Shown: positions 16,732 through 27,952, counted from the stretch's first letter. The stretch: DNA of 64,000 nucleotides from Bacillus sp. OxB-1 (GCF_000829195.1 NZ_AP013294.1:3530619-3594618), one strand, 5' to 3'. Numbers and translations: made by a program. Notes: generated by a model from the sequence alone, not told the origin.

Positions 16732-18450
16732 ATGACTAAAACGATACCTATTCATATAACAGATGGACCACCAAGTGATGTGGAAACGATTAAAGAAAAA
16801 AGTAATTTTTTACGGGGAACTCTCGCTGACACGATGAAAGACGATATCAGTGCCGGTATCCCCGACGACGATAACCGGTTAATGAAATTTCATGGCAGCT
16901 ATTTGCAAGACGATCGCGACTTGCGGAACGAACGACAACGGCAAAAACTCGAGCCAGCATACCAATTCATGGTTCGTGTACGGACCCCCGCCGGTGTGGC
17001 AACGGCAAAACAATGGCTCGTATTGGATGAATTGGCTCATAAATACGGCAATGGAACTTTGAAATTAACGACGCGTCAAGCATTTCAAATGCACGGCATT
17101 TTAAAATGGAACATGAAAAAGAACATCCAGGAAATCAATGCAATCCTCCTCGATACGATGGCAGCGTGCGGAGATGTCAACCGTAATGTTATGTGCAGTC
17201 CAAATCCCGACTTGTCTGATGTGCACACAGAAGTTTATCAATGGGCGCAGCGATTGAGCGATGATCTGCTGCCGAAAACAAATGCGTATCATGAAATTTG
17301 GCTGGATGATGAAAAGGTGGTCGAAAGTGCAGCCGAAGTCGTGGAACCGATGTACGGAGCGCTTTATTTACCCCGGAAATTCAAGATTGGAATCGCCGTG
17401 CCTCCTGCGAATGACGTGGACGTCTTTTCCCAAGATATCGGATTTATCGCGATTGTCGAAGATGGGAAACTGCAAGGATTCAACGTCGCTGTCGGCGGCG
17501 GGATGGGAATGACCCACGGTGATACGGATACGTACCCCCAGTTGGCCAGAGTTATCGGATTTTGCCGCAGTGAACAAGTCGTGGAAGTGGCCGAGAAACT
17601 GATAACGATCCAGCGGGATTACGGAAACCGTTCCGTCCGGAAATATGCCCGTTTCAAGTATACAATCGATGCACGCGGGCTGGATTGGCTCGTCAGCGAG
17701 CTGACAGAGCGACTTGGGTGGGCCTTGGAGGAAGCGCGCGCGTATCATTTCGACCATAACGGCGACCGATATGGTTGGGTGAAGGGGTCCAATGACAGAT
17801 GGCAGTACACTCTTTTCGTCCAGAATGGACGGGTGAAGGATTTTGATGGCTATCCGCTCATGACGGGGTTACGCGAAATCGCGAAGATCCATACCGGTGA
17901 TTTCCGGTTGAGCCCGAATCAGAACTTAGTGATCGCGGGTGTAACGGAAGAGAAGAAAGCAGCCATCTCGAAGCTGATCGAGCAATACAATTTGACGGAT
18001 GGCAAGCAGCATTCCGCACTCAGACGGAATTCACTGGCCTGCGTTGCTTTTCCGACTTGCGGATTGGCTATGGCGGAAGCGGAGCGATATCTCCCTTCCC
18101 TGATCGATAAGCTGGAAGTGTTATTGGATGAAGCCGGTCTGCGGGATGAGGAGATTACCATCCGGATGACCGGTTGCCCGAATAGCTGTGCACGTCCTGC
18201 GTTGGCAGAGATCGGTTTCATCGGAAAAGGTCCAGGGAAATATAATTTGTATTTAGGCGGCGGTTTTTCCGGTAATCGACTCAGCAAAATGTACCGGGAA
18301 AATATCGGAGAAGAAGAAATTTTGAAAGAGCTGCAACCGATCCTCATCCACTATGCAAAAGAGCGTGAGGAAAAGGAGCATTTCGGCGACTTCGTTATCC
18401 GAACCGGTTATGTAAAAGAAGTGACATCTGGTACGAATTTCCATGATTAA
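16732..18450 (+). CDS. cysI: Sulfite reductase hemoprotein subunit
   Basis: 572 residues, standard CysI length. The siroheme-4Fe4S ligands are in [10 protein letters not shown] and [10 protein letters not shown] in the C-terminal half; [13 protein letters not shown] near 105 is the conserved substrate-side segment. It reduces sulfite to sulfide with six electrons from CysJ. Its siroheme is made by the sumT-sirB-sirC genes at 24.0-26.2 kb. It ends the cysJI operon at a strong terminator. Confidence 0.96.
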   Translation: MTKTIPIHITDGPPSDVETIKEKSNFLRGTLADTMKDDISAGIPDDDNRLMKFHGSYLQDDRDLRNERQRQKLEPAYQFMVRVRTPAGVATAKQWLVLDELAHKYGNGTLKLTTRQAFQMHGILKWNMKKNIQEINAILLDTMAACGDVNRNVMCSPNPDLSDVHTEVYQWAQRLSDDLLPKTNAYHEIWLDDEKVVESAAEVVEPMYGALYLPRKFKIGIAVPPANDVDVFSQDIGFIAIVEDGKLQGFNVAVGGGMGMTHGDTDTYPQLARVIGFCRSEQVVEVAEKLITIQRDYGNRSVRKYARFKYTIDARGLDWLVSELTERLGWALEEARAYHFDHNGDRYGWVKGSNDRWQYTLFVQNGRVKDFDGYPLMTGLREIAKIHTGDFRLSPNQNLVIAGVTEEKKAAISKLIEQYNLTDGKQHSALRRNSLACVAFPTCGLAMAEAERYLPSLIDKLEVLLDEAGLRDEEITIRMTGCPNSCARPALAEIGFIGKGPGKYNLYLGGGFSGNRLSKMYRENIGEEEILKELQPILIHYAKEREEKEHFGDFVIRTGYVKEVTSGTNFHD

Positions 18451-18509
18451 GTCGAATCCATGCAATCATTGAGCTTAAAGCTTGCCTTGACCCAAATTGA
18501 TTAAAAAAT

Positions 18510-18546
18510 GAGTACCTGCAGACCTCTTGTTTGCAGGTACTCTTTG
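18510..18546 (+). terminator. Terminator after cysI
   Basis: GAGTACCTGCA pairs perfectly with TGCAGGTACTC across an 11-base loop and is followed by TTTG and a T-rich tail. Confidence 0.88.
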
Positions 18547-18702
18547 ATTTCTTTTGCTACTACTGCTTCAATTCGTATCCTGCTCATTAGAGTCTTTCTT
18601 TGCCACTACTCGATTTACCCGGCAATGAATCCCCCACCCCCTTCCTGATGGACACCCTTTTGAGCTTTTTATAAAATTCATCATTATTCACATATAAATA
18701 CC

Positions 18703-18731
18703 TATACATGTATGAATATACATGCTATACT
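18703..18731 (+). promoter_or_regulatory. Promoter with tandem TATACATG boxes before the regulator gene
   Basis: An extended -10, TGC-TATACT (-10 hexamer 18726-18731), lies downstream of two TATACATG repeats (18703-18710 and 18717-18724). The first repeat sits at the -35 position, as an activator or autoregulator site would. The remainder of the 18451-18857 gap shows no gene. Confidence 0.45.
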
Positions 18732-18857
18732 CATTCATATCATTCATTCAGCAAATTATCCTTTCGTGAATCATAAATCTACAGAAATCCTAGTATCCTT
18801 TATTCAACTTCAAATAATAATTCAACTTTGAATAAAAGCGTTTGGGGAGGTGATTCA

Positions 18858-20222
18858 ATGACAGGCTTTTTCTTACATCCAAATTCAAAAGAAGAAATTA
18901 TCGATACATACGAAGAGGATATTATCGTGACGAATGCCGCCGGTTATATCGTAAAGGCGTCGCATATTAGTGGTCGGCATTATGACATCAACGCCGAGGA
19001 ACTGCTTGGAAAGTCCGTATATGACCTGGAGAATAGAGGGATCTTCTCTCCGGCCATCACACCTCTCGTTCTTCAGCAGAAAAAGAAGGTAGTCGTTATC
19101 CAAACGACGACAACCGGTCAAAAAGTGCTAATCACAGGCATGCCTTTCTATAATGAAGCAGGAGAAGTCGAGTTTGTCCTTAGCTATTCGTATGAACTAT
19201 CAGAACTCCTTGTCATCCATGATTATATGAAGGAACTGGAACAGGAAATGTTGCTGGCAAAAGGGGAACTGTCTTTGCTCCGAAAAGAAAAACTGGCAAT
19301 TGACGGGCTGACAATTGAAAGCAGGTCGACGCGGGTCGCTTACGAAACGGCCCGAAATGCGGCCCCCCTTGATGTGTCGATTGTCATTTGCGGCGAACAA
19401 GGAACGGGAAAGTCAACGTTGGCAAAAGTCATCCATAAGGAAAGCAGCCGAAAAAATGGTCCTTTCATCGAAATCGACTTTGAAACGATGCCTGAAGCGA
19501 TGTTTGAACGGGAACTATTCGGCAGCGAATTCGAACAGACGGAAACAGGGTTGCTGACCCTTGCCTATGGAGGGACGCTCTTTTTAAAAGGTGTGGACAA
19601 ACTCCCCCTCCACTTGCAATCAAAGCTGTCGCAAATCTTGAAAGAGCGAAAATATACACCTGTGGGAGCGAAGATGCCCCTTCCACTCGATGTACGACTG
19701 ATCAGTTCTTCTGAAACCCGACTGGCAGAAGCTGTTTCCAAAAAGGAATTTCATCAGGATTTGTACTATTTGCTCAACATTATCCTGATTCATTTACAGC
19801 CGCTTCGGGAACGGGAAGAAGATGTCCGTGTATTGATCACCACGTATCTTGAGAAATTTTCAACAGCCTATCGAACGGTGAAGAAGCTATCAGACGATAT
19901 CTATTTTCACTTATGCCATCTCGAGTGGCCCGGGAATCACGGCGAACTGATCAATGTCATGGAACGGCTTGTGGTCCAAAGCGCATCCACGGTCATCACC
20001 ATCCAAGACTTGCCACCGGAGTATCGCAAGGAAACCGAGAAAGACTTATCTCTGTTTCAACTCGAGGGCCGATCGTTGCCCCATCTATTGGAATCCGTGG
20101 AAATGAAAGTGCTGCAGGAGGCGCAACTGCGCTATCGAACGACAACGGAGATGGCAAAAGCTCTCGGCATCAGTCAACCTTCCGTCGTTCGTAAATTAAA
20201 AAAATATTTTCATATTGAATAG
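18858..20222 (+). CDS. PAS/AAA+/Fis-HTH regulator with degenerate sigma-54 activator domain
   Basis: 454 residues: an N-terminal PAS-like domain (about 15-115), a short coiled linker (120-145), an AAA+ domain (155-375) and a Fis-type HTH at the C-terminus ([19 protein letters not shown]). Walker A GEQGTGKS (179-186) is kept. ELFGSE is followed almost at once by [16 protein letters not shown], so the GAFTGA loop that contacts sigma-54 is missing. Walker B reads LFLKGV in place of LFLDEI, and WPGNHGEL replaces WPGNVREL. A TyrR-like regulator of sigma-A promoters is more likely than a sigma-54 activator. GGGGAGGTGATTCA precedes ATG 18858. Its likely targets are the aminotransferase and transporter genes that follow. 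Confidence 0.85.
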   Translation: MTGFFLHPNSKEEIIDTYEEDIIVTNAAGYIVKASHISGRHYDINAEELLGKSVYDLENRGIFSPAITPLVLQQKKKVVVIQTTTTGQKVLITGMPFYNEAGEVEFVLSYSYELSELLVIHDYMKELEQEMLLAKGELSLLRKEKLAIDGLTIESRSTRVAYETARNAAPLDVSIVICGEQGTGKSTLAKVIHKESSRKNGPFIEIDFETMPEAMFERELFGSEFEQTETGLLTLAYGGTLFLKGVDKLPLHLQSKLSQILKERKYTPVGAKMPLPLDVRLISSSETRLAEAVSKKEFHQDLYYLLNIILIHLQPLREREEDVRVLITTYLEKFSTAYRTVKKLSDDIYFHLCHLEWPGNHGELINVMERLVVQSASTVITIQDLPPEYRKETEKDLSLFQLEGRSLPHLLESVEMKVLQEAQLRYRTTTEMAKALGISQPSVVRKLKKYFHIE

Positions 20223-20233
20223 GAGAATGCAGG

Positions 20234-21556
20234 ATGCAACAAAAGGTAGATTCACAACAAGATTGGCAGCATATGGTGGACCATATCGGCAATTTCCTCG
20301 CCCCGAGCATGGCAAAAGACCACCCGAACCTCCCCGTCGTCAAGGCGGAAGGCTGCTACTACTACGGCGTGGACGGCAGGCGGTATTTGGATTTCACATC
20401 AGGCATTGCGGTCGAAAACGTCGGCCATCGCCATCCGAAAGTCGTCCAAGCGATCAAGGACAGTGCAGACCATCTGATCCACGGTCCATCGGGTGTCATC
20501 ATTTACGAATCGATTTTAAAACTGGCGGCTGAACTGCAAAACGTTTTACCGTCCGGGCTTGATAATTTCTTTTTCGCGAATAGCGGGACCGAAGCGATCG
20601 AGGGTGCTTTAAAACTGGCGAAGTACACAACAAAGCGTCCTTATGTCGTTTCATTCACCGGTTGTTTCCATGGACGTTCAATCGGCGCATTGAGTGTCAC
20701 GACGTCGAAAAGTAAATACCGTAAACATTTACAACCTTCATGGCTCGCTTATCAGCTCCCTTACGCGTTGCCGGAATATCTTCCGGAAGGCGCGGATCCG
20801 GAAGTATTCTTCCCTGAGAAACTGGAACAGGACGTCAAAAAACTGTTCAACCACCAAGTCGATCCGGAAGAAGTCGCCTGTATGATTATCGAGCCGGTCC
20901 TCGGAGAAGGCGGATATATCATCCCGCCTAAAACATGGCTGAAAAAAATCCGGGAAATCTGCGATCGTCACGGCATTCTTCTTATTTTCGACGAAGTCCA
21001 AACCGGATTCGGCCGCACGGGCAATTGGTTCGCTGCGCAGACATTCGATGTGAAACCGGATATCATGGCAATCGCGAAAGGTATTGCCGCTGGACTTCCG
21101 CTCAGTGCAACTGTCGCTTCGAAAGAACTGATGGACCAATGGCCGCTTGGATCCCACGGGACCACATTTGGAGGGAATCCGATCGCCTGCTCCGCTGCCC
21201 TTGCTTCACTTGAAGTGATGAAAGAGGAAAACTTATTGGAAAATGCCACGGAGATAGGTGCTTATGCGAAGGAACGCCTGCTTGAAATGAAAGCGAAACA
21301 CCCGGTCATCAAGGATATCCGAGGTGTCGGACTGATGCTCGGCATTGAACTATGTAATCCTGAAACAGGAGAACCCGATGGGAATGCTGTCATGGAAGTT
21401 CTTGATCTATGCTTGGAAAAAGGTGTGCTCTTCTACCTATGTGGAAACTCCGGTGAAGTGATCCGGATGATCCCGCCCCTCACGGTCACAAAAGAGCAGA
21501 TTGACGAAGGGTTAGCTTTTTTGGATGAAGCTTTGCAAGAGTTTGGAAATCGATGA
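20234..21556 (+). CDS. Class III PLP aminotransferase (4-aminobutyrate/ornithine type)
   Basis: 440 residues of the GabT/ArgD/Oat superfamily. [13 protein letters not shown] carries the PLP-ring Asp, and the Schiff-base lysine is in [25 protein letters not shown] is also typical. It begins 11 bp after the regulator gene and precedes a basic or polar amino acid ABC importer, so it probably catabolises the imported amino acid. Sequence alone does not separate 4-aminobutyrate, ornithine or lysine-type substrates. It is distinct from argD (32.6 kb) and bioA (10.9 kb). Confidence 0.85.
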   Translation: MQQKVDSQQDWQHMVDHIGNFLAPSMAKDHPNLPVVKAEGCYYYGVDGRRYLDFTSGIAVENVGHRHPKVVQAIKDSADHLIHGPSGVIIYESILKLAAELQNVLPSGLDNFFFANSGTEAIEGALKLAKYTTKRPYVVSFTGCFHGRSIGALSVTTSKSKYRKHLQPSWLAYQLPYALPEYLPEGADPEVFFPEKLEQDVKKLFNHQVDPEEVACMIIEPVLGEGGYIIPPKTWLKKIREICDRHGILLIFDEVQTGFGRTGNWFAAQTFDVKPDIMAIAKGIAAGLPLSATVASKELMDQWPLGSHGTTFGGNPIACSAALASLEVMKEENLLENATEIGAYAKERLLEMKAKHPVIKDIRGVGLMLGIELCNPETGEPDGNAVMEVLDLCLEKGVLFYLCGNSGEVIRMIPPLTVTKEQIDEGLAFLDEALQEFGNR

Positions 21557-21614
21557 ATGCTTTTGCACATCACGATTGACAATAAAAAACAAAAAAGATT
21601 GGGAGAGAACGAAT

Positions 21615-22418
21615 ATGAAAAAATGGTCAGGAATTGCCCTACTGCTCGTCCTTGTGATGAGTGTGCTAGCAGCATGTGGTGGGAATGACGAAACGAACAG
21701 TGATAATTCAAATGCCGATGACGGTGCAGGAACAGAAGCGAAAAAAGTACTTAAAGTCGGAACGTCTGCGGACTACCCTCCTTTCGAATATGTTGACACA
21801 GCGAAAAGTGATGAAATTATCGGATTCGATATTGATTTGGCAAAAACGATTGCAGAGGAACTCGGCTATGAGTTGGAGATCCAAGACATGGATTTCAACG
21901 GATTAATCCCAGCACTTCAAGCGAAAAGTATCGATTTTGTCATTGCAGGGATGGATGGTGACGATGAGAAACGGAAACAAGTTGTCGATTTTACAGAACC
22001 TTATTTCATCGCAACTAACTATGTCGTCTTCAAAAAAGATAGCGGTCTTGAAAAAGCTGAAGATCTAGAAGGTAAAAAAGTCGGTGCACAAACAGCAACA
22101 ATCCAAGAAAAAAGTGCTTTATCGCTTCAAGAGGAATATGGCTATTCTGTGGAAACACGGGATCGTGTGCCTGATCTGATCCAAGAGATCAAATCCGGAC
22201 ATTTGGATGCAATTGTACTCCAAAACGCCGTTTCGATGGGCTACCTATCCGCAAATGAAGACTTGGCATACTTTGAATTGCCGGAAGAGCATAAATTGCA
22301 ACTATCCATCGCTTTCCAAAAAGATAGCGAATATACATCCGAATTCAACGAGGCCTTAAAAGAACTGAAAGAGTCGGGGAAAGTCGACGAATTAATCACC
22401 AAGTGGTTTAACCAATAA
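21615..22418 (+). CDS. Amino acid ABC transporter substrate-binding lipoprotein (ArtP-like)
   Basis: 267 residues with lipoprotein signal MKKWSGIALLL and lipobox SVLAAC, Cys near residue 20. The SBP-3 body shows VGTSADYPPFEY, IGFDIDLAKTIAEELG and MDFNGLIPALQAKSIDF, which resemble arginine/glutamine-type binding proteins of the ArtP/YqiX group. It follows the aminotransferase gene and heads a three-gene importer set. ATG 21615 has GGGAGA upstream; an earlier in-frame start would overlap the aminotransferase. Confidence 0.9.
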   Translation: MKKWSGIALLLVLVMSVLAACGGNDETNSDNSNADDGAGTEAKKVLKVGTSADYPPFEYVDTAKSDEIIGFDIDLAKTIAEELGYELEIQDMDFNGLIPALQAKSIDFVIAGMDGDDEKRKQVVDFTEPYFIATNYVVFKKDSGLEKAEDLEGKKVGAQTATIQEKSALSLQEEYGYSVETRDRVPDLIQEIKSGHLDAIVLQNAVSMGYLSANEDLAYFELPEEHKLQLSIAFQKDSEYTSEFNEALKELKESGKVDELITKWFNQ

Positions 22419-22449
22419 TTTCAATCCGTAGAAAGAGGGATAAAGACTT

Positions 22450-23109
22450 ATGAACTTGGACTTTACCCAAATTACATCCTCGATTCCTTATATCCTGCAA
22501 GGAATCGGGGTCACCTTAAAAATCGTCGGCATCGCCGCAATGATCGGTTTTTTCCTGGGAACCTTATTAGCAATTTGTAAGATCGGAAAAGTGAAAGTAC
22601 TCACTTGGTTTGCGGATTTCTATACGTCGATTTTCCGTGGAACACCGTTAATTTTACAGCTATTAATCATCTATTATGGGACCCCCCAATTACTTGGCAT
22701 TCAAGTCGAAGCGTATATTGCAGCCATTTTAGCATTTGGTCTCAATTCCGGGGCCTATATTTCGGAAATTATCCGTGCCGGGATTTTGGCCGTTGATCGG
22801 GGGCAACAAGAAGCCTCATTGGCACTTGGCATCCCGTATAGCAAAATGATGAAAGATATCATTTTACCGCAAGCCGTGAAAAATATCTTGCCGGCGTTAG
22901 TCAATGAATTTATTACCTTGACGAAAGAATCGGCAATTGTCACAGTGATCGGGATCATGGATATTATGCGCCGATCCTATATCGTCGGCGGTAACACCTA
23001 TCGCTATTTTGAATCACTGTTATTTGCAGGATTCGTATATTACATCATGGTCGTTGTGCTGACGATGCTCGGAAAACTGATTGAAAAGAGGATGAGTAGA
23101 AGTGATTAA
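22450..23109 (+). CDS. Amino acid ABC transporter permease (ArtQ-like)
   Basis: 219 residues, about five membrane segments, with the coupling loop [22 protein letters not shown] near residues 118-140. It forms the membrane channel of the importer with the neighbouring lipoprotein and ATPase. AGAGGG precedes the ATG, and its stop overlaps the GTG start of the ATPase gene by 8 bp. Confidence 0.92.
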   Translation: MNLDFTQITSSIPYILQGIGVTLKIVGIAAMIGFFLGTLLAICKIGKVKVLTWFADFYTSIFRGTPLILQLLIIYYGTPQLLGIQVEAYIAAILAFGLNSGAYISEIIRAGILAVDRGQQEASLALGIPYSKMMKDIILPQAVKNILPALVNEFITLTKESAIVTVIGIMDIMRRSYIVGGNTYRYFESLLFAGFVYYIMVVVLTMLGKLIEKRMSRSD

Positions 23110-23824
23110 AATTCAAGGCCTCCATAAATCTTTCGGAAAAACCGAAGTATTGAAAGGCATTTCAACGACGATGAAAAAAGGGGAAACCATCGCCATAATC
23201 GGCCCTTCCGGATCGGGAAAGTCGACGTTTTTACGCTGCATCAACTTACTGGAAACGCCGACTAGCGGACATATTTGGATCGGTGACGACGAAGTGACAA
23301 ATCCAAAAACGAATATTTCAAAAGTACGGGAACAAGTTGGAATGGTTTTTCAACAGTTCAACCTCTTTCCCCATAAAACGGTGTTGGATAATATTACATA
23401 CGCACCGATAACTGTAAAAGGCATGTCGAAAAAGGAAGCCGAAGACCTCGGGCGTGAACTGCTTCAAAAAGTGGGATTGGCGGAAAAAGAACAAGCTTCC
23501 CCTGGACGGTTATCCGGCGGACAGAAGCAACGGGTAGCCATTGCAAGAGCTTTGGCGATGTCACCTGAGATGATGTTATTCGACGAACCGACCTCTGCTC
23601 TGGACCCTGAAATGGTGAAGGAAGTGCTGGAAGTCATCAAGTCGCTCGCACGTTCCGGTATGACGATGGCCATCGTCACCCATGAAATGGGCTTTGCGCG
23701 GGAAGTGGCGGATCGCGTACTCTTTTTGGACGATGGGCAATTGGTGGAAGACGCCCCCCCTGCCGAGTTCTTTTCCTCTCCGAAAAGTAAACGTGCAAAA
23801 GACTTTTTGGAGAAAATCTTATAA
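23102..23824 (+). CDS. Amino acid ABC transporter ATP-binding protein (ArtR/GlnQ-like)
   Basis: 240 residues. Walker [10 protein letters not shown] near 35, [10 protein letters not shown] as Q-loop, LSGGQKQR signature near 135, Walker [13 protein letters not shown] near 155 and THEMGFA switch. The start is GTG, within the end of the permease gene, implying coupled translation. It ends the regulator-aminotransferase-importer cluster at a long terminator. Confidence 0.94.
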   Translation: MIKIQGLHKSFGKTEVLKGISTTMKKGETIAIIGPSGSGKSTFLRCINLLETPTSGHIWIGDDEVTNPKTNISKVREQVGMVFQQFNLFPHKTVLDNITYAPITVKGMSKKEAEDLGRELLQKVGLAEKEQASPGRLSGGQKQRVAIARALAMSPEMMLFDEPTSALDPEMVKEVLEVIKSLARSGMTMAIVTHEMGFAREVADRVLFLDDGQLVEDAPPAEFFSSPKSKRAKDFLEKIL

Positions 23825-23840
23825 ACCACGTCATCCGAGA

Positions 23841-23886
23841 AAGCCAACAACAAGCGATGAAATTCCGCTTGGGTTGTTGGCTTTCT
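23841..23886 (+). terminator. Terminator after the second amino acid ABC operon
   Basis: AAGCCAACAAC pairs with GTTGTTGGCTT, continued by AAGCG with CGCTT, followed by TCTTGCTTTTT. The gap up to 24000 holds no gene that I can support. Confidence 0.82.
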
Positions 23887-24000
23887 TGCTTTTTATTAAT
23901 GAACCGAAGCTCCTTGCTATTTTTTCACCGAATGATAATATGTCGCGTGCATTGATTGACCTGACGATCTAACGTCATGCTTCATATCCGAGCAAAAATA

Positions 24001-24039
24001 AAATCCCCTCCATCGCCATCAGCGAATTGGAGGGGATTT
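24001..24039 (-). terminator. Terminator of the cysH-siroheme operon
   Basis: AAATCCCCTCCA (24001-24012) and TGGAGGGGATTT (24028-24039) form a 12-bp stem just after the sirC stop on the minus strand. It is symmetric and could also act on the plus strand. Confidence 0.82.
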
Positions 24040-24043
24040 CTAT

Positions 24044-24667
24044 TTATTTCACCGCTTGAAACTCTTCAGCAAGCTCCCGACGAAAGCGTTCCCTTTCCTC
24101 AGGCTGCTCCAGGTAAATCGGTTCAACCGCTCTCTTCAGCCACTTCTGCCGATCCGCACGGCTCTCCGCATGCTCTTTAACAAATTGGCGGATGTCATGC
24201 AAAAAATCAAGATAAGCTTCGTAGCGTTCATCATAGACGTCCGCTAACTCATTCCGGATCTGCTTGGCCAATGTCGGGCTTGCTCCACTTGTGGACACGC
24301 TCAAGACCAGCTTCCCCCGCAAGGCGACTGCCGGGATTTGTGCATTTCCTAAAGCCGGGTTCGAGGCATGGACCACGAGCTTGCCCGCCGCTTTCGCTTG
24401 CGCTGCCAGCCGGTCGTTCACCGCTTCGTCATTCGTTACAAGGATCAGCAGAAACGCGTCTTGTACATCAGACCACTCGGCTTCTTTTTTATGTAGAATG
24501 ACCTTTCCTTCCTTGACCAGCTTGTCAAAGGAAGGATGAAACTCCGGGCTCACCACATGCGGCGTAATATGGAAACGCAATAGATTTTCAACCTTATGGT
24601 ACGCGATGACTCCCCCACCGACGATGACCACTTTTTCAGACGACACGTCGACCATGATCGGGAACAT
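24044..24667 (-). CDS. sirC: Precorrin-2 dehydrogenase (siroheme synthesis)
   Basis: 207 residues, similar in length and layout to Bacillus YlnF/SirC. The Rossmann motif VVIVGGGVIAYHKVENLL is near residue 13. It oxidises precorrin-2 to sirohydrochlorin with NAD. The start follows AAAGGAGTCGATTTGA and overlaps sirB by 32 bp. It is the last gene of the sulfate assimilation operon. Confidence 0.9.
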   Translation of the reverse strand: MFPIMVDVSSEKVVIVGGGVIAYHKVENLLRFHITPHVVSPEFHPSFDKLVKEGKVILHKKEAEWSDVQDAFLLILVTNDEAVNDRLAAQAKAAGKLVVHASNPALGNAQIPAVALRGKLVLSVSTSGASPTLAKQIRNELADVYDERYEAYLDFLHDIRQFVKEHAESRADRQKWLKRAVEPIYLEQPEERERFRRELAEEFQAVK

Positions 24668-25409
24668 TCAAATCGACTCCTTTCCAAGTTGCCTCTTCCA
24701 CCCGCTGCCGAAGTATCCCGCTAATGAGCGGATCGTAGCCGAGCGGAGAGCAAAGCGAGACGGTGGAATCAGTAGCTAGCTGCTGCACAGTCCGTTCCAT
24801 GCTCTTCATTAAAATACCAGTAAACAGCAAATAAGGCAAAATGAAAACTTGTTTAGCTCCCCTCTGGAGGATGCCATCCAACGCATCTTCAAAAGAAGGT
24901 CCGCAAGCGGCTAAAAAACCGATTTCCACTTCAGCTAACCCGGTCCTTTTCTTGAATAGACGTAGGATATCCGTAAAATAATCCTGGACGATCGGATCAC
25001 TGCTTCCCCGACCGACGATTAGAACGGAAGCATCATCCGGAATGCCTCCGGCCGTTTCCACCATCCGATCCACCAATACCTCCACGAGCTGCGGATGGAC
25101 CCCGAACGGCTCCCCGTAATAAAGAGGGATACCCGGGTATGGAGCGATCGCTTGCTCCAACGCTTGTGGAATATCATATTTGGCATGACCCGCATGCAAT
25201 AATAGCACAGGTACTGCAATGATTTCCGTAGCCCCTTGTTCGATACAACGGACGATCCCTTGCCCAATCGACGGTTCCGCCAGCTCTAGGAAACAGGCTT
25301 CCTGGATCGGCGCATCGATGGTCAACATCGTTTTTCCAATAAAATCCAAAGCAGCCGTCTGACCGGCCTTCACCCGGCTGCCATGGCAAATATATAATAC
25401 GGCCTTCAT
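24636..25409 (-). CDS. sirB: Sirohydrochlorin ferrochelatase (CbiX/SirB family)
   Basis: 257 residues with the chelatase start MKAVLYICHGSR, whose His binds metal, and a second repeat-like half. LLHAGHAKYDIP carries the second metal-binding His pair. It inserts iron into sirohydrochlorin to give siroheme for CysI. The ATG overlaps the sumT stop as ATGA, and AGAAGGAG is upstream, which fixes the start at 25409. Confidence 0.9.
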   Translation of the reverse strand: MKAVLYICHGSRVKAGQTAALDFIGKTMLTIDAPIQEACFLELAEPSIGQGIVRCIEQGATEIIAVPVLLLHAGHAKYDIPQALEQAIAPYPGIPLYYGEPFGVHPQLVEVLVDRMVETAGGIPDDASVLIVGRGSSDPIVQDYFTDILRLFKKRTGLAEVEIGFLAACGPSFEDALDGILQRGAKQVFILPYLLFTGILMKSMERTVQQLATDSTVSLCSPLGYDPLISGILRQRVEEATWKGVDLNVPDHGRRVV

Positions 25410-26185
25410 TGTGCTGCTCCTTCTAAAGCACCCTGTGCATCCGCCTGTTCCGCAAACCACTGCAGTTCATCCCGCAGCCGGACGACTTCCCCGATGACAA
25501 TCATGCTCGGGTTGGTCACGCCTTCCCGTAGGGCCACTTCCACAATCTGGGCCAAATCGCCCGTCACTGTCCGCTGGCTGGAAGTCGTCCCCCAATGGAT
25601 GAGGGCGACGGGGGTTGTAGGTGGCTTGCCATGTTTCAACAATTGCTCTTGGATATACGGCAAGTTTTTCACTCCCATATAAATGGCCAGCGTATCGATT
25701 CCTTTCGCAAGCGCAGCCCACTTCCCCTCTTCCTCTGCACCTTCTTTCCGATGTCCGGTCACGATCGCAAAAGAGGCACTGTAGTCACGGTGTGTAACAG
25801 GAATCCCTGCATACGCAGGGGCAGCGATCCCGGACGTAATGCCCGGAACCACTTCAAATTCGACTTGATGCCTGACCGCAAATGACGCTTCTTCGCCACC
25901 CCGCCCGAACACAAAGGGATCCCCGCCTTTCAGACGGACGACCTGTTTCCCTTCTTTGGCGTATTTGACCAAAAGGAAATTGATGGAGTCCTGTTGGACG
26001 TAATGGTGATCGGGAAGCTTCCCGCAAAAAATGAGTTCCGCTTCCCGTTTCGCGTAATTCAACAGCTCTTCATTCACCAAACGGTCATACAAAATGACAT
26101 CCGCTTGCTGAATGGCTTTCATCCCTTTGATTGTCAATAAATCCGGATCACCGGGTCCTGCTCCGACAAGCCATATTTTGCCCAT
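25406..26185 (-). CDS. sumT: Uroporphyrinogen-III C-methyltransferase
   Basis: 259 residues of the tetrapyrrole methylase fold: GAGPGDPDLLTIKG at the N-terminus, VVRLKGGDPFVFGRGGEE near 80 and VVPGITSGIAAPAYAGIP near 108. It methylates uroporphyrinogen III twice with SAM to precorrin-2, the first siroheme step. AAAGGAGGGACC precedes the ATG. No HemD or SirC fusion is present; those steps are separate genes. Confidence 0.93.
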   Translation of the reverse strand: MGKIWLVGAGPGDPDLLTIKGMKAIQQADVILYDRLVNEELLNYAKREAELIFCGKLPDHHYVQQDSINFLLVKYAKEGKQVVRLKGGDPFVFGRGGEEASFAVRHQVEFEVVPGITSGIAAPAYAGIPVTHRDYSASFAIVTGHRKEGAEEEGKWAALAKGIDTLAIYMGVKNLPYIQEQLLKHGKPPTTPVALIHWGTTSSQRTVTGDLAQIVEVALREGVTNPSMIVIGEVVRLRDELQWFAEQADAQGALEGAAQ

Positions 26186-26203
26186 CCGGGGTCCCTCCTT
26201 TCG

Positions 26204-26797
26204 TTACAGCCAGTTTCGATCTTTTATATAAGCCACGAGCTGATCGACGCACTCTTCCACGGAATAAATATCTGTACGGAGTGTGATTTCCGGATTGACG
26301 GGCGCTTCGTACGGAGAGGAAATCCCGGTGAATTCAGGGATCTCGCCCGCCCGCGCTTTTTTATACAATCCTTTTGGATCTCGTTCTTCACATACTTCCA
26401 ACGGAGAACTGATATACACTTCGACGAATTCATCTTCCTCCAACAAAGCCCGCACTGTATTCCGGTCTTCCTGGAACGGGGAAATGAATGCCGTGAAAAC
26501 GACTTGCCCGCTGTCGATGAACAGCTTCGACACTTCCCCGATCCGGCGGATATTCTCTTTTCGCGCTTCATCCGAAAAACCGAGGTCTTTATTCAATCCA
26601 TGCCGTACATTGTCTCCGTCAAGGACATACACTTTGACGCCCAGGTCAAAGAGGCGTCTGGCAGCTGCATTGGCAATGGTCGATTTGCCGGAACCCGATA
26701 AGCCCGTGAAGTAGAACACCGCGCTATGATGCTGATTCTTATGTCGTCTTTCCTCTTTTGACAATGATTGTTCATGCCATACGATATTGTTGGACAT
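26204..26797 (-). CDS. cysC: Adenylylsulfate kinase
   Basis: 197 residues with Walker [10 protein letters not shown] near residue 33 and the APS-kinase segments [15 protein letters not shown] and SPFQEDR. It phosphorylates APS to PAPS. It sits 12 bp after sat, with AAGGAGGAACAGAG as ribosome binding site. Its presence next to a Bacillus-type CysH that may accept APS or PAPS is normal for this order. Confidence 0.94.
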   Translation of the reverse strand: MSNNIVWHEQSLSKEERRHKNQHHSAVFYFTGLSGSGKSTIANAAARRLFDLGVKVYVLDGDNVRHGLNKDLGFSDEARKENIRRIGEVSKLFIDSGQVVFTAFISPFQEDRNTVRALLEEDEFVEVYISSPLEVCEERDPKGLYKKARAGEIPEFTGISSPYEAPVNPEITLRTDIYSVEECVDQLVAYIKDRNWL

Positions 26798-26809
26798 CTC
26801 TGTTCCTCC

Positions 26810-27952
26810 TTAGCTGACAGGTTCTTTTTCCCGCAATCCATTGATTAATACTTCCACCACTTCTTTTCTACTGAACTCCGGAGGCGGCACTTGCCCATTC
26901 TTCAGCATCTCCCGCACTTTCGTTCCGGACAGGATGACATGCTCCTCACTTGAATGCGGGCAAGTCTTCGGCGTCGCCATATTGCCGCACGCCTTGCAAT
27001 AAAAACTATGTTCGAAGAATAATAGCGCAATGCCGATTTCCTCTGCCGTGAAATTCGAGAATATTTCCTGCGCTTCATATGTGCCATAATAATTTCCTAC
27101 TCCGGCATGATCGCGCCCTACAATGAAGTGCGTGCAGCCATAATTTTTCCGGACGATAGCGTGGAATATGGCTTCCCGTGGCCCCGCATAGCGCATGGCA
27201 GCCGGGAATACGGCGAGTTGGACACGATCTTTCGGATAGTAATCACGCAGCAATACTTGATAACTTTCCATGCGTACGTCTGCCGGAATATCATCCGATT
27301 TCGTCTCACCGACGAGCGGGTTCAACAATAACGCGTCGACAATCTCCAACGCTGTTTTCTGGATGTATTCATGAGCACGATGGACCGGATTGCGCGTTTG
27401 GAAACCGACAATCCGCTTCCAGCCTTTTTCCGTAAAAAGCTGTCTCGTGTCCGCGGGATCAAAATAGAAGTCCGTGAAACGAGTTTGCTCAATCCGCTTG
27501 ATCAACGTAATCGGTCCCCCCAAGTAAATGGAACCCCGCTCCATCACTTTCGCAACGCCCGGATGGGCCCGGTCCGTTGTCTTGTAGACGTTTTGCGCCT
27601 CGGTTTCCTGATCCGGTTCGAAGATATCCGTAATCGTCAAAGTGCCATACGTCGATCCGCCGTGGGTCAATAAAACAGTGTCCCCTACAGTGAATGCAGA
27701 GGCATCCTGGACAGGAAGAGTGATCGGCAAGCTCCACACCGTGCCATCCGTCAGTCTCATATTGTGGACGACCTGGTTATACTCCGCCTCGGATAAAAAT
27801 CCCGTCAGCGGACTGTACGCACCGATAGCGATCAATTCCAAGTCGCTTAACGCCATCGCGTCAATTTCTATGCTCTTTTCAATTGTGCTTATATCTTGAG
27901 CAGGTTGGTACCGGTTGATCAACTGTCCCCCATGGGCTGGTATCGTAGTCAT
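26810..27952 (-). CDS. sat: Sulfate adenylyltransferase
   Basis: 380 residues of the ATP sulfurylase family. [12 protein letters not shown] holds the nucleotide-binding HxxH region and [12 protein letters not shown] a second conserved segment. The [15 protein letters not shown] stretch near residues 315-330 is a zinc-binding-like Cys cluster seen in this bacterial group. It activates sulfate with ATP to APS. It lies 63 bp after cysH; no cysP-type sulfate permease gene intervenes, unlike B. subtilis. Confidence 0.94.
   Translation of the reverse strand: MTTIPAHGGQLINRYQPAQDISTIEKSIEIDAMALSDLELIAIGAYSPLTGFLSEAEYNQVVHNMRLTDGTVWSLPITLPVQDASAFTVGDTVLLTHGGSTYGTLTITDIFEPDQETEAQNVYKTTDRAHPGVAKVMERGSIYLGGPITLIKRIEQTRFTDFYFDPADTRQLFTEKGWKRIVGFQTRNPVHRAHEYIQKTALEIVDALLLNPLVGETKSDDIPADVRMESYQVLLRDYYPKDRVQLAVFPAAMRYAGPREAIFHAIVRKNYGCTHFIVGRDHAGVGNYYGTYEAQEIFSNFTAEEIGIALLFFEHSFYCKACGNMATPKTCPHSSEEHVILSGTKVREMLKNGQVPPPEFSRKEVVEVLINGLREKEPVS

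Noticed and set aside
18858..20222. Ordinary sigma-54-dependent activator
   Set aside because: The GAFTGA loop and Walker B acids are missing, and no -24/-12 promoter was seen at the next gene.
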